From contig NZ_SIJK02000001.1 of NCBI RefSeq assembly GCF_004762035.2, positions 244,832 to 308,831 of the forward strand: a stretch of 64,000 nucleotides of DNA, given 5' to 3'. Positions 16,926 through 25,056 of the stretch are shown piece by piece; the first letter of the stretch is position 1; each line of letters starts with the position of its first letter. The notes below the pieces were generated by a model. That model ran no database searches. It had not been told where the DNA came from and was given only the letters and a program-made list of their open reading frames with translations. A program made the position numbers and the translations under genes. Source of the DNA: Candidatus Chloroploca mongolica (GTDB taxonomy: Bacteria > Chloroflexota > Chloroflexia > Chloroflexales > Chloroflexaceae).

Positions 16926-17427
16926 GGGTCGGCGCAACGGTTGGTGGTTCGCCGACGGCATTTTCACAGAGCCGGAAGGCATCTCGGCTATCGACGCGGT
17001 AATCGTAGAAAACACCGGCTACATCAAAAACAACATGGTAGCCCTCAACGAGGGCCTGGGTATACATCATGCCTGGCTCGGGGCAGCCCAGTGAGCCATC
17101 CGACCAGACAACAGCCTCGTCGCGGACAACAACAATCGCCTCGCGCTCGGCACCTGTTCGGGCGATCACATCGGCCAGCAAGCGTTCCAGCAACTCGGCG
17201 GGGGCCTCACCCGTCACCGGCGGGGCCGTTGGTGGGATAGGCACTGGCGTTGCGCGTGGTTGTGGTGGAAGCGTTGCCTCGGGGACAGGCAGGGCCTCAG
17301 GGATGGGTGTACCTGTCGCTGGTTCAGGCGCAACTATTGTTGGCACGCCCGGTGCTGTACCGGCATCGAGACTCCCACATGCCGTGAGCACAAACAGGGC
17401 GATAATTATCAGACCAGATAAACGCAT
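16921..17427 (-). CDS. Putative lipoprotein, function unknown
   Basis: 168 residues. A signal peptide with lipobox LTAC (Cys17) predicts lipid attachment outside the cell membrane. A Pro/Thr-rich linker (about residues 25-75) is followed by a compact domain with AELLERLLADVIARTGAERE, WSDGSLGCPEPGMMY and a final DAFRLCEN. The GCPEPG motif is common in small exported Chloroflexota and cyanobacterial proteins of unknown role. GGGAGGT precedes the ATG. It reads in the same direction as the SIMPL gene and may be cotranscribed with it. Confidence 0.75.
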   Translation of the reverse strand: MRLSGLIIIALFVLTACGSLDAGTAPGVPTIVAPEPATGTPIPEALPVPEATLPPQPRATPVPIPPTAPPVTGEAPAELLERLLADVIARTGAEREAIVVVRDEAVVWSDGSLGCPEPGMMYTQALVEGYHVVFDVAGVFYDYRVDSRDAFRLCENAVGEPPTVAPTR

Positions 17428-17492
17428 AGCAGACCTCCCTTTCCTATGCTTCTCTTCATAGGGTAGGACGTTGTGCCACCGCGATTCGTTCC

Positions 17493-17547
17493 GCCTTCAT
17501 TCGCGAAAAAAAGTCAGCTACGCTGACTTTTTTTCGCGAATGAAGGC
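17493..17547. terminator. 26-bp perfect hairpin with A/T tracts
   Basis: GCCTTCATTCGCGAAAAAAA-GTCAGC, loop TAC, exact complement with a T7 tract. It has the build of a bidirectional terminator, but it sits between two divergent genes, upstream of both, where a terminator is unexpected. Confidence 0.65.
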
Positions 17548-17610
17548 TTCCTCAACGTATCTTTTTGCCACCACCAGCGGTAGATCAGTCGGGCGCTAGA
17601 AAGAGGTGTT

Positions 17611-19092
17611 ATGCTGATCCGCCTTGTGATAGCCTGGTTGTTAGGCATTGTTATTGCTGACATCCTAACCCCATCACTCGTGTTGATGTGGAGCATTGCG
17701 GGGGGCGCGTTGCTCGGTGTAGGTCTGTTTCGCCGGCAGCCGAACCTACGCCTGATGGCACTACTGGCACTCGTGGGGAGCCTGGGCGGGCTTCGCTACC
17801 AGACCGCGATCCCTCCCCCTGGGGCGGATCATGTTGCGATGCTGATTGGCCGTGGTGAGCAGACAATGATCGGCTGGGTTGCCGCTGATCCGCGGCGCAG
17901 CGATGATGGTCAACGGCTTGTCTTGCAGATAGAGGCAGTCCGCGTAGGAGACCAGGCCCGCCGGGCCCAGGGCCTGGTGCAACTTACGGTGGCACCGTAT
18001 CCAGCTTACCGCTATGGACAGCGCCTGCTCGTCACTGGAGCCTTGCAACAACCGCGGCCTGCCGAACGTCCAGGAAGCTTCGATTACCGCGCCTATCTAG
18101 CGCACCGGGGCATCTTTGCGATCCTCAACCAGCCAGCGAAGCTTACCGTGCTCGAGGGTGACGCAGGATTGCCCCCACTGCGGATGCTGCTGCAATTTCG
18201 CGAGCATTGCCGCCAGTTGATGATCCGCATGCTCCCTGAACCGCAGGCGGCCATCGGGGTCGGCATTCTGCTAGGCATTCAATCGAGCATCCCGGACGAG
18301 ACCTACACCACCTTTTCGGTGACCGGCACCAGCCACATTCTCGTCGTCTCGGGCTGGAACTTCACGATTGTTGCCACGTTGCTTGCAGGCGTCGCCACAC
18401 GGCTCCGTCTGGGGCGCGGATCAGCCCTCGGTCTCGCCCTGAGCGTCATGTGGATCTACGCCTTTTTTACCGGTGCCTCAGCGGCGGTCTTACGAGCCGC
18501 AGTTATGGCAAGCCTGGCGGCAATTGGGCGGGCGGCGGATCGTGAGCGCGAACCGTGGCACCTGCTGGCGGGCGGGTGTGGTTTGCTTACCATCGCCGAC
18601 CCGCATGCCCTCTGGGATGTTGGCTTTCAACTCTCGGCGCTGGCGACGGCGAGTCTATTTGCGTTTGCCCGCCCCATCGAACAGCGGCTCGCCCGTCACC
18701 GTCCCTTTAGATGGGCGGTCTTCGCCCCGCTCAGCGAAGCCTTCACGGCCACCATGGCGGCACAGGTACTGACCTTACCCTTGATCCTCTACCAATTTGG
18801 CAACCTGAGCCTCGTCGCCCCGCTCGCCAACATTCTGCTGGTGCCGATCGTGCCGTATGCGATGGCTGCATGCACCCTGGCCCTGCTCGCCGGATTGATC
18901 TGGCTCCCCCTGGGGCAATTCCTCGGCCCGATCGCGTGGCTCCCGGTTGCGTGGTTGACCGAAGGAGCACGGATACTTGCCATGCCCGCGTGGGCGGCGA
19001 CCCAGATTCCGCCCTTTCCGCTCTGGATCGTGCTCGGCTCCTATGGGATCATTCTTATAGGCTGGATGCGGCGCCGAAGGAGCGTGCCTTGA
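17611..19092 (+). CDS. comEC: ComEC/Rec2 DNA-uptake channel (short form)
   Basis: 493 residues with many hydrophobic segments. N-terminal DUF4131-like region with YGQRLLVTGALQQPRP and an FDYRAYLAHRGI stretch, then the competence domain: GILLGIQSSIPDETYTTFSVTGTSHILVVSGWNF, followed by eight or more membrane helices. This is the membrane channel that takes single-stranded DNA across the cytoplasmic membrane in natural transformation. The C-terminal metallo-beta-lactamase domain seen in long ComEC is absent. A terminator follows immediately. Confidence 0.88.
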   Translation: MLIRLVIAWLLGIVIADILTPSLVLMWSIAGGALLGVGLFRRQPNLRLMALLALVGSLGGLRYQTAIPPPGADHVAMLIGRGEQTMIGWVAADPRRSDDGQRLVLQIEAVRVGDQARRAQGLVQLTVAPYPAYRYGQRLLVTGALQQPRPAERPGSFDYRAYLAHRGIFAILNQPAKLTVLEGDAGLPPLRMLLQFREHCRQLMIRMLPEPQAAIGVGILLGIQSSIPDETYTTFSVTGTSHILVVSGWNFTIVATLLAGVATRLRLGRGSALGLALSVMWIYAFFTGASAAVLRAAVMASLAAIGRAADREREPWHLLAGGCGLLTIADPHALWDVGFQLSALATASLFAFARPIEQRLARHRPFRWAVFAPLSEAFTATMAAQVLTLPLILYQFGNLSLVAPLANILLVPIVPYAMAACTLALLAGLIWLPLGQFLGPIAWLPVAWLTEGARILAMPAWAATQIPPFPLWIVLGSYGIILIGWMRRRRSVP

Positions 19093-19102
19093 GCGGGTTT
19101 AG

Positions 19103-19139
19103 CAACACGAAAGGCCAGCAATGCTGGCCTTTCGTGTTG
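19103..19139. terminator. Bidirectional terminator between comEC and lycopene cyclase
   Basis: 17-bp perfect stem CAACACGAAAGGCCAGC / complement, loop AAT. Placed between convergent genes, so it can serve both. Confidence 0.75.
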
Positions 19140-19160
19140 ACACGCGAAGCAGATGCGCGC

Positions 19161-20363
19161 CTAATCCGGAACGGGATACGGGCCATCGCCGCGACGCAAC
19201 GGATCAATGAAATGATCGCGGAGGCGGATCCCAAGTAACTCAATTGCTGTAGCCAGAAACGCGGGCACATTGACCGTACCCATCAAGATTACATCTTCGA
19301 GCAGCATCGTCTCTTCATCGAGAAAACGGAGCACATGGCAAGGATCATTCCGCGAGAAGAGCTGGCTAAAGAAATCGGCCCCGCGCTCACGCCCGGTATC
19401 AAGCACCTTGAGCAAGACACTATCCATCGCCGCATGGCGATTCCAGGCGCGTTCGCGATAGAAAGGCTGCCCCGTCAAGGCCATGCTCGCGGCGATGCGA
19501 GCAGACTGGCGTTGGATCCGTTGGAAGGTATACCCGGTCGAAGCCTTGGTTTGCCCTCCGGCGGTGCCAATATTGAGCACATGGGGGCTAGGGCGGCGCA
19601 CCAGGGGCGCATCACTCATCGGAATAACCCCGAATTCGCAATGCTCAATCGCATAACTCGTCAAGCCAAGGCGTTCGCTGATATAGTGTTTGAGTTGGCG
19701 GTCATACTCCTCTTGCGGCACCAGCGTAGGCGAAAAATAGGTAAACTCAACCAGGGCCGTATAGGGATCAAAGGGCAGCACATAGACAAAGCGCACATCG
19801 TGCTCTTGCGGTACACGGAAATCCATAAACGTTGGCGCTGCTGGCTCAAAAGCCGGCGCAGGCGTCCGAATGACCCACCCCTTGAAATGCTGAAGCCAAT
19901 AGGTATAACCGGGTAGTTGGGGTTGCGGGCGCATCACGCTATTGAACGCCCAGTTTCCGTGATAAGCCTGGCCGTCAACCCAGACGGTCACGCCATCGGG
20001 CTGATCTTCAATGCGATCCACCGACCCGTGAAGACGCGTAATCTGTGGCTGGGTTTGCAGCCACTGCTCGAGGAACTGATAAAAATCGAGCCCCTGGATC
20101 ATCTTGTAGCGATACGGTCCAATGGCGAGACGCTGCGAATGCGTCTCACTATGAAACCAGAGATGTTCCCAACTTCGGAACACCACCGGCTCAAAGGCGC
20201 CGTCCCCCACCTCCCAGAAGCACCAGGTACGGTCATTGCGAACCTTGACCTCGCGATCAACCAGAAGGATACGGTGATTATGCAAACCTGCTTTACCAAG
20301 GTGATACGCCAGGCTCAGGCCTGACGCACCACCGCCAGCGATAATAGAGTCAAAACGTTGCAC
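19161..20363 (-). CDS. crtY: Lycopene cyclase, CrtY/CrtL family, paralogue 1
   Basis: 400 residues. The FAD-binding IIAGGGASGLSLAY motif is at the N-terminus, followed by RNDRTWCFWE, the mark of bacterial (Bacteroidota-like) lycopene cyclases, then GLDFYQFLEQWL, FKGWVIRT, MDFRVPQ and YVLPF. The enzyme forms beta- or gamma-ionone rings on lycopene, a membrane-associated step to gamma- and beta-carotene. The start is a GTG with a weak GAGG upstream; a TGA-free extension is not needed. It follows rho by 28 bases on the same strand and is probably cotranscribed with it. A second paralogue lies upstream of rho. Confidence 0.88.
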   Translation of the reverse strand: MQRFDSIIAGGGASGLSLAYHLGKAGLHNHRILLVDREVKVRNDRTWCFWEVGDGAFEPVVFRSWEHLWFHSETHSQRLAIGPYRYKMIQGLDFYQFLEQWLQTQPQITRLHGSVDRIEDQPDGVTVWVDGQAYHGNWAFNSVMRPQPQLPGYTYWLQHFKGWVIRTPAPAFEPAAPTFMDFRVPQEHDVRFVYVLPFDPYTALVEFTYFSPTLVPQEEYDRQLKHYISERLGLTSYAIEHCEFGVIPMSDAPLVRRPSPHVLNIGTAGGQTKASTGYTFQRIQRQSARIAASMALTGQPFYRERAWNRHAAMDSVLLKVLDTGRERGADFFSQLFSRNDPCHVLRFLDEETMLLEDVILMGTVNVPAFLATAIELLGIRLRDHFIDPLRRGDGPYPVPD

Positions 20364-20391
20364 AGAAGAAGCCTCATTTCAGCATGATGTC

Positions 20392-21639
20392 TTATCCGCC
20401 TTTACTTAGTGTAGCAAGAAATTCGATATTCGTCTTGGTTTTGGACATCCGGGTCAGCATCAACTCAGTGCCTTCGTTATCACCGAGCATACTTACCATC
20501 CGGCGGAGCGTCCAGACCTGGCGGAGCGCATCGGGCGGCAGCAACAATTCTTCGCGGCGGGTACTCGAGCGCTGAATATCGAGCGCGGGGAAAATCCGTT
20601 TCTCGGCGAGCTTGCGGTCAAGGTGCAGCTCCATATTGCCGGTGCCTTTAAACTCTTCGTAGATCACATCGTCCATGCGACTACCGGTATCGACCAGGCA
20701 GGTGGCAATAATCGTCAGCGAGCCGCCGTCTTCGATATTACGTGCGGCCCCAAAGAAGCGTTTGGGCGGATAGAGGGCGACGGGATCGATGCCGCCAGAG
20801 AGGGTGCGGCCACTGGGGGGCATATCGAGGTTATAGGCTCGGGCGAGGCGCGTAATCGAGTCCATCAAGATCACGACATCCTGGCCGCCTTCCACCAGGC
20901 GTTTTGCCCGTTCGAGGGTCATCTCGGCGACCTTGGTATGATCTTCAACAGGCTCATCAAACGTCGAAGAGATCACATCGCCCTTGACCGAGCGACGCAT
21001 ATCAGTCACCTCTTCGGGGCGTTCACCGATAAGCAGCACCATCAAATGGCAATCGGCATAATTGGTTGAAATGCCATTGGCGATCGCCTTGAGCAGCATC
21101 GTCTTGCCAGCTTTGGGGGGTGACACAATCAAGCCACGTTGACCGCGCCCAATCGGGGCAATCAGGTCAACCAGGCGTGTATGCAACAGATTCGGCTCGG
21201 TTTCAAGCTTCATCTGCTGATTGGGGAAGATGGGGGTCAACTGATCAAACAGGGGGCGTTTGCGCGCTGTTTCGGGATCAACGCCATTGATCAATTCAAC
21301 CCGGAGGAGCGAATAGAAGCGCTCGCTCTCTTTGGGAGGGCGAATCTGGCCCCAGATGCGATCGCCGGTACGCAGCCCAAAGCGCCGAATCTGCGATTGC
21401 GAGACATAGACATCATCCGCGCCAGGCAGCATCCGTTCGCCACGCAGAAAGCCAAAGCCATCGGACACAACATCAAGAATACCATCACTAAACGTATTGC
21501 CCTGCTCTTCTGACTGAGCCTGGAGCAACTTGAAGATAAGATCCTGCTTTTTAAGACCGCTATAGCCTGTAATATCAAGCTTGCGAGCCATTTCGCGCAG
21601 ATCATGCAGCGTTTTCAGCTCTAATTCACCAACGTTCAC
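20392..21639 (-). CDS. rho: Transcription termination factor Rho
   Basis: 415 residues from a GTG start, chosen because AAGGAG precedes it and the protein then begins as Rho does ([30 protein letters not shown]). An N-terminal helix bundle, an OSM/RNA-binding fold ([32 protein letters not shown]), Walker A PPKAGKT, Walker [16 protein letters not shown], the Q-loop/R-loop region [19 protein letters not shown] and KTNIEFL at the end are all present. It is the hexameric helicase that ends transcription. No insertion domain is seen. It sits between two lycopene cyclase paralogues. Confidence 0.97.
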   Translation of the reverse strand: MNVGELELKTLHDLREMARKLDITGYSGLKKQDLIFKLLQAQSEEQGNTFSDGILDVVSDGFGFLRGERMLPGADDVYVSQSQIRRFGLRTGDRIWGQIRPPKESERFYSLLRVELINGVDPETARKRPLFDQLTPIFPNQQMKLETEPNLLHTRLVDLIAPIGRGQRGLIVSPPKAGKTMLLKAIANGISTNYADCHLMVLLIGERPEEVTDMRRSVKGDVISSTFDEPVEDHTKVAEMTLERAKRLVEGGQDVVILMDSITRLARAYNLDMPPSGRTLSGGIDPVALYPPKRFFGAARNIEDGGSLTIIATCLVDTGSRMDDVIYEEFKGTGNMELHLDRKLAEKRIFPALDIQRSSTRREELLLPPDALRQVWTLRRMVSMLGDNEGTELMLTRMSKTKTNIEFLATLSKGG

Positions 21640-22005
21640 GATCGTGCTCTCCTTGGGGTTGGTCACATGCATCACATAGATTTGGCGGGAAGAAGATCGG
21701 GCGAGGATGTCGCACCACACACGAAGAAACGCACAGGCACCGTGGCGTGAGAGCGCGCCGCGTCACCTGCGGGTGCGCCAGAGGCGCAGGGGCGATAGAC
21801 CCCAGCGAACAGAGTGGAGACACAAAGGCTCAAGAGCCGTAGTATGGCTCTACACATACACGTAACCAGCTACAGAGGTTATCTGATTGCACAAAAGAGC
21901 CAAGGGAATAAGGGAACCAATGGGGGACAATCGAGGCTGCCAGTTTACCAGGATTTTCCCAGTGTATAGACAGAACAAGCATCGGGCAGTCTGATTTCTC
22001 GGGAT
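21640..22005 (-). promoter_or_regulatory. Long rho leader region
   Basis: About 360 bases lie between the predicted promoter and the rho start. No open frame here has a family match. rho genes in other bacteria are autoregulated through their leader, so attenuation is plausible, but no clear hairpin-plus-T-run is visible. Frames reading from 21720 and 21823 are not supported. Confidence 0.35.
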
Positions 22006-22034
22006 AGTATAGCATAGGTATGCACATTGCGCAA
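22006..22034 (-). promoter_or_regulatory. rho promoter
   Basis: On the minus strand TTGCGC (22034-22029) and TATACT (22011-22006) are 17 bases apart, a good housekeeping promoter match directed at rho. Confidence 0.65.
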
Positions 22035-22063
22035 TAGGATGTTGGGTTGTTGTATCTTTTGCG

Positions 22064-22123
22064 TAACGCAGTGCGGATGTTTTAAGTGACGAATTCGTCA
22101 CTTAAAACATCCGCACTGCGTTA
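22064..22123. repeat. 60-nt perfect palindrome overlapping crtY paralogue 2 end
   Basis: Bases 22064-22123 equal their own reverse complement, centred on GAATTC at 22093/22094. The right third is the last coding bases and stop of the lycopene cyclase gene (ending NAVRMF). The left arm therefore looks like an inverted copy of the gene's end. It could act as a strong terminator, but such long perfect palindromes are unstable and rarely kept. Confidence 0.85.
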
Positions 22124-23361
22124 TGTAACCACCCATCGCCTTCGGCATCATAGTGTTCGGGATGGGGATCATGCGGGGGTTGAATCAGCCGGGCAAAGGG
22201 ATGCAAGGGTTTGTTATGAGTCCATTGCCATTGAAACGCGACCTGAATAAATTGCCAGGGCGGCATGGTTGCAATCAATTGAAGATTTTCGAGCGGGGTA
22301 GCTTCTTCATCCAGGAAACGCAAGATCCGTTGAATCGGATTACGCTCGAACATACTGGTAAAGACTGGTTTAAGTTCTTCACCATAGTGATCCATCATTT
22401 CGAGCATAATGGTATCGAGGATGCGATAGCGGCGGGCATCTTCAGGTACATCAAAGGGATGCCCATAGTAGATGAGGGACTGGATCATCGCGGCAGTATC
22501 TTGCTGAATGCGCACAAAGGCATACCCGGTTGTCGGCTTGACTCGCCCACCTTTGGTACCAATGGTCATCACGCGTTCACCAATGCGCCGTGGGAAGGGC
22601 TGATCGGTTGCGGGAATGACACCCTGTTCTTCAGCGACAATCTGGTAGGCCGTGACGTCCAGAACATGCGCGAGGTATTCATGCAAGGCATCCGCATACG
22701 CCTGGTTGCTAAAGCGCTGATCAGAGAAGACGGTGAATTCGACAAGCGCACGACGCGGCGAGAAGGGCAAGACGTAGAAGAAACGCGTTTCACCCGCCTG
22801 TGGGGTGCGGAAGTCCATCAATGTTGCTGCTTCGGGCCGAAAGACATCGGTCGCCGTCTCGATCTCCCAGCCCTTGAAATGGAGCTGGAGGTACTGGTAG
22901 CGCTCATCATTCAGACGTTCATTCGGGCGGAAAATGCTATCAAAAACCCATGTGCCGGTGTAGGTCTGATCGCCAACAATGACCTGTGCAACCCGGGGGC
23001 CATCAATGATCTGCTCGACATTGCCTTGCAACAAGGTCACATGCGGGCAAGCCTGCAAGGCGGCATGAACAAACTGATAAAAATCGATGCCGCGGATCAT
23101 CTGATAGCGATAGTTGTCCAGGTCAAGAACCTGACCACGTTCGTCATCAGCCAGATGCAACTGTTCCCACGACCGATAGACAATCGGTTCAAACGGGGTG
23201 GGTTGGTCAGTCCAAAAGGCCCAGGTACGGTCATTGCGCTGCTTGTTGCCCTTATCAATCACCAGGATCGAGTAGTCACGTAAGGGACTATTGATCAACT
23301 GATACGCGAGGCTCAACCCGGCCGCTCCACCGCCCGCAATAATGACATCATAGTGCGTCAT
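22102..23361 (-). CDS. crtY: Lycopene cyclase, CrtY/CrtL family, paralogue 2
   Basis: 419 residues from an ATG preceded by GAGGAG. Same architecture as paralogue 1: VIIAGGGAAGLSLAYQL, RNDRTWAFW, GIDFYQFVHAAL, FKGWEIET, MDFRTPQAG, FYVLPFSPR, GTKGGRVKPTTGYAF. The two proteins are clearly related but far from identical, so they may differ in ring number (one ring for gamma-carotene, two for beta-carotene) or regulation. The C-terminus ends in the 60-nt palindrome. Confidence 0.88.
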   Translation of the reverse strand: MTHYDVIIAGGGAAGLSLAYQLINSPLRDYSILVIDKGNKQRNDRTWAFWTDQPTPFEPIVYRSWEQLHLADDERGQVLDLDNYRYQMIRGIDFYQFVHAALQACPHVTLLQGNVEQIIDGPRVAQVIVGDQTYTGTWVFDSIFRPNERLNDERYQYLQLHFKGWEIETATDVFRPEAATLMDFRTPQAGETRFFYVLPFSPRRALVEFTVFSDQRFSNQAYADALHEYLAHVLDVTAYQIVAEEQGVIPATDQPFPRRIGERVMTIGTKGGRVKPTTGYAFVRIQQDTAAMIQSLIYYGHPFDVPEDARRYRILDTIMLEMMDHYGEELKPVFTSMFERNPIQRILRFLDEEATPLENLQLIATMPPWQFIQVAFQWQWTHNKPLHPFARLIQPPHDPHPEHYDAEGDGWLHNAVRMF

Positions 23362-23480
23362 AGGCGTAACGCTCCTCACACGTTCTGCTCTGATCGCCGC
23401 AAGGCCATGATACTACATCGGCACCCCTCTATGCCTTGAGTCTCAGGGCTGATTATTGACCAGGTGAGTCGTCTTAGACG

Positions 23481-23540
23481 CAATACCTTGCAAATAAGGT
23501 GTTTTTTTTGACGCAAAGGCGCAAAGGCGCAAAGGCGTAA
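23481..23540. repeat. Dispersed GCGCAAAG palindromic repeat, copy 7
   Basis: CAATACCTTGCAAATAAGG left end followed by TTGACGCAAAGGCGCAAAGG. The right half is replaced by a different repeat. Confidence 0.75.
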
Positions 23541-23543
23541 CGG

Positions 23544-23655
23544 GGCACCCGCAAGGGGTGCCCGTACACCGGATTCGGCCTCGCCCCGGTACGGGCACCC
23601 CTTGCGGGTGCCCTTGCGGGTGCCTTGGCGGGGTGCATACACGGAAGATGCAATC
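23544..23655. repeat. GCAAGGGGTGCCC repeat element, copy 1
   Basis: Stacked copies of GGCACCCGCAAGGGGTGCCC and complement around GTACACCGG/CCGGTACGG, ending GGTGCATACACGGAAG. A related element with the same ending lies at about 49178-49308. With copy 7 above it fills the gene-free stretch 23380-23743. Confidence 0.7.
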
Positions 23656-23743
23656 GCCCTGCCTACAGAGAACAGGTAAAACCCCTACACAGAACAGGCG
23701 AAAGCAGGGTACAATAAAGATATGGGACAGAATGGAGAGAAAA

Positions 23744-24205
23744 ATGACCTTGAATAATGCAAGCTTTCCCATTGTCGAGGCTCGTAATCTGAATGGGCGA
23801 ACGCTCACCCTGCCTGCGGGTTTTGGGGGCGAGCGCAACCTGGCGCTAGTTGCTTTTCAGCGTTGGCATCAGGTACAGGTCGATTCCTGGTTTCCTTATC
23901 TTGAGCAGCAAATGGCCGCTTACCCTGATTTGCGTGTCTATGAGTTGCCGATTATTAGCAACTTTTATAACCTTGCCCGTCCCTTTATTGACGGGGGCAT
24001 GGCTTCCACGATTGCCAATGCCGCCGTCCGTGATCGTACACTGACGGTCTATACCGACGTCAACCGGGTTCGTTCGGCGCTGCAGATCAAGTCAACAGCG
24101 TCAATTACGCTCTTGCTGGTTAACCGCGAGGGCACGATCTTCTGGCGCGAGAGTGGGGGTTATAGCCCTGCCCGTGCCGCATTACTCGAGCGTGCCCTAG
24201 GGTAG
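23744..24205 (+). CDS. Thioredoxin-fold protein without active-site cysteines
   Basis: 153 residues from an ATG with GGAGAG upstream. NLALVAFQRWHQVQVDSW, then VYELPIIS, DRTLTVYTDVN, and a C-terminal LLLVNREGTIFWRESGGYS look like the strands of the thioredoxin/AhpC fold, and the last motif resembles the end of peroxiredoxin-like and ATP10-like proteins. No CxxC or peroxidatic Cys is present, so it is unlikely to be a redox enzyme. It may act as an assembly factor. A strong terminator follows. Confidence 0.6.
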   Translation: MTLNNASFPIVEARNLNGRTLTLPAGFGGERNLALVAFQRWHQVQVDSWFPYLEQQMAAYPDLRVYELPIISNFYNLARPFIDGGMASTIANAAVRDRTLTVYTDVNRVRSALQIKSTASITLLLVNREGTIFWRESGGYSPARAALLERALG

Positions 24206-24211
24206 GCTTTC

Positions 24212-24252
24212 TTTTGCTGAAAAAGCCAGCAAAGCTGGCTTTTTCAGCAAAA
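24212..24252. terminator. Bidirectional terminator
   Basis: 19-bp perfect stem TTTTGCTGAAAAAGCCAGC / complement, loop AAA, with A and T tracts on both sides. It lies between convergent genes. Confidence 0.85.
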
Positions 24253-24280
24253 ATGATGGGGGGTATGAGAGCAAGCATCC

Positions 24281-24787
24281 CTACCACAATGCGACGCGTG
24301 CGATGGCGATGTCGGCATGAAACTGACGCCCGTAGGCGACGATGCCGAGGCGGGTCAGGGCGCCGGGGTTGAGGGGCGCTTCGAGCCATTTGGGGGCAAA
24401 GGCGGCGAAGGGCAGGTCCACCAGGTGCCACTCTGCGACGGCGCGAAACTCGGCCCAGTAGAATTGCTGTGGCCGACGGCAGGCACTGGTGCGCAGGTGA
24501 ACCCGGTAGGTTTCGCCGTTACCCCAGACGCTCAGGCGTATGCCCGTATATGCCTGCGCATCGAGCGGGCCATCAGCAGTCTCCAATGGCAGTGCCATCT
24601 GCACAAAGCCACCCTGGTTTTCGAGGCGAACTTCGCCGCGTAAGCGGAGACAGCGCTGCCCTTCGATGGTATCAACGGTGACCTCTTCCCGCGAGATGCC
24701 GCCCATGACGCGATCACTAAACCCGCGCCATTGACCGGGGGCCGCCGGATCGTGCAGGTCGCTGATGAGGTAGGGGGTTGGTGGCAA
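24281..24787 (-). CDS. CIA30-family protein
   Basis: 168 residues from a TTG start with AAAGGAGG 6 bases upstream. The fold of complex I intermediate-associated protein 30 (NDUFAF1): GFSDRVMGGISREEV near residue 25, GGFVQMALPLE near residue 60, WLEAPLNPGALTRLGIV near the end. In mitochondria CIA30 helps assemble NADH dehydrogenase; bacterial homologues are little studied. The longer frame to 24928 only translates a 21-bp tandem repeat (ACFGPPS units) and is rejected as coding. Confidence 0.8.
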   Translation of the reverse strand: MPPTPYLISDLHDPAAPGQWRGFSDRVMGGISREEVTVDTIEGQRCLRLRGEVRLENQGGFVQMALPLETADGPLDAQAYTGIRLSVWGNGETYRVHLRTSACRRPQQFYWAEFRAVAEWHLVDLPFAAFAPKWLEAPLNPGALTRLGIVAYGRQFHADIAIARVALW

Positions 24788-24833
24788 GAGCTTCCTCCTT
24801 TGTTGTGCTACTGCCCCATTATAGATCAACAGT

Positions 24834-24922
24834 GCGCTGGATGGGCCGAAGCACGCGCTGGATGGGCCGAAGCACGCGCTGGGTGGGCCGAAGCACGCGC
24901 TGGGTGGGCCGAAGCACGCGCT
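24834..24922. repeat. Four-copy 21-bp tandem repeat
   Basis: Unit GCGCTGGRTGGGCCGAAGCAC repeated four times plus a partial fifth. It lies upstream of the CIA30 gene (minus) and of the membrane-protein gene (plus), within about 230 bases of the latter. Confidence 0.9.
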
Positions 24923-25013
24923 ATGCATGCTGGCCCGTTGCCATGCGTCTGGCGGGGCGGGTGCTTCGGCCTTACGGGGCGTTAGGTCACACCCAGCGGC
25001 TTTTGAGTCATGT

Positions 25014-25021
25014 GGTATACT
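25014..25021 (+). promoter_or_regulatory. Extended -10 promoter, large membrane protein
   Basis: TGGTATACT, identical to the extended -10 of the tRNA promoter, 36 bases before the ATG. No good -35 at 17 bases. Confidence 0.45.
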
Positions 25022-25056
25022 CGTCTTTTACTCTTTTTTAACCTGCCTCGTTCGGC

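Noticed and set aside
16815..17015. N-terminal extension of the SIMPL protein
   Set aside because: Encoded by GGGGCACGG repeats and lipoprotein gene bases; signal peptide starts cleanly at 16814.
22153..23283. 376-residue open frame antisense to lycopene cyclase
   Set aside because: Shadow frame; the sense strand has full lycopene cyclase motifs.
24834..24922. Possible CRISPR array
   Set aside because: The 21-bp units are head to tail without spacers and there are no cas genes.
24788..24928. N-terminal extension of the CIA30 protein
   Set aside because: Only translates the tandem repeat; AAAGGAGG supports the TTG at 24787.
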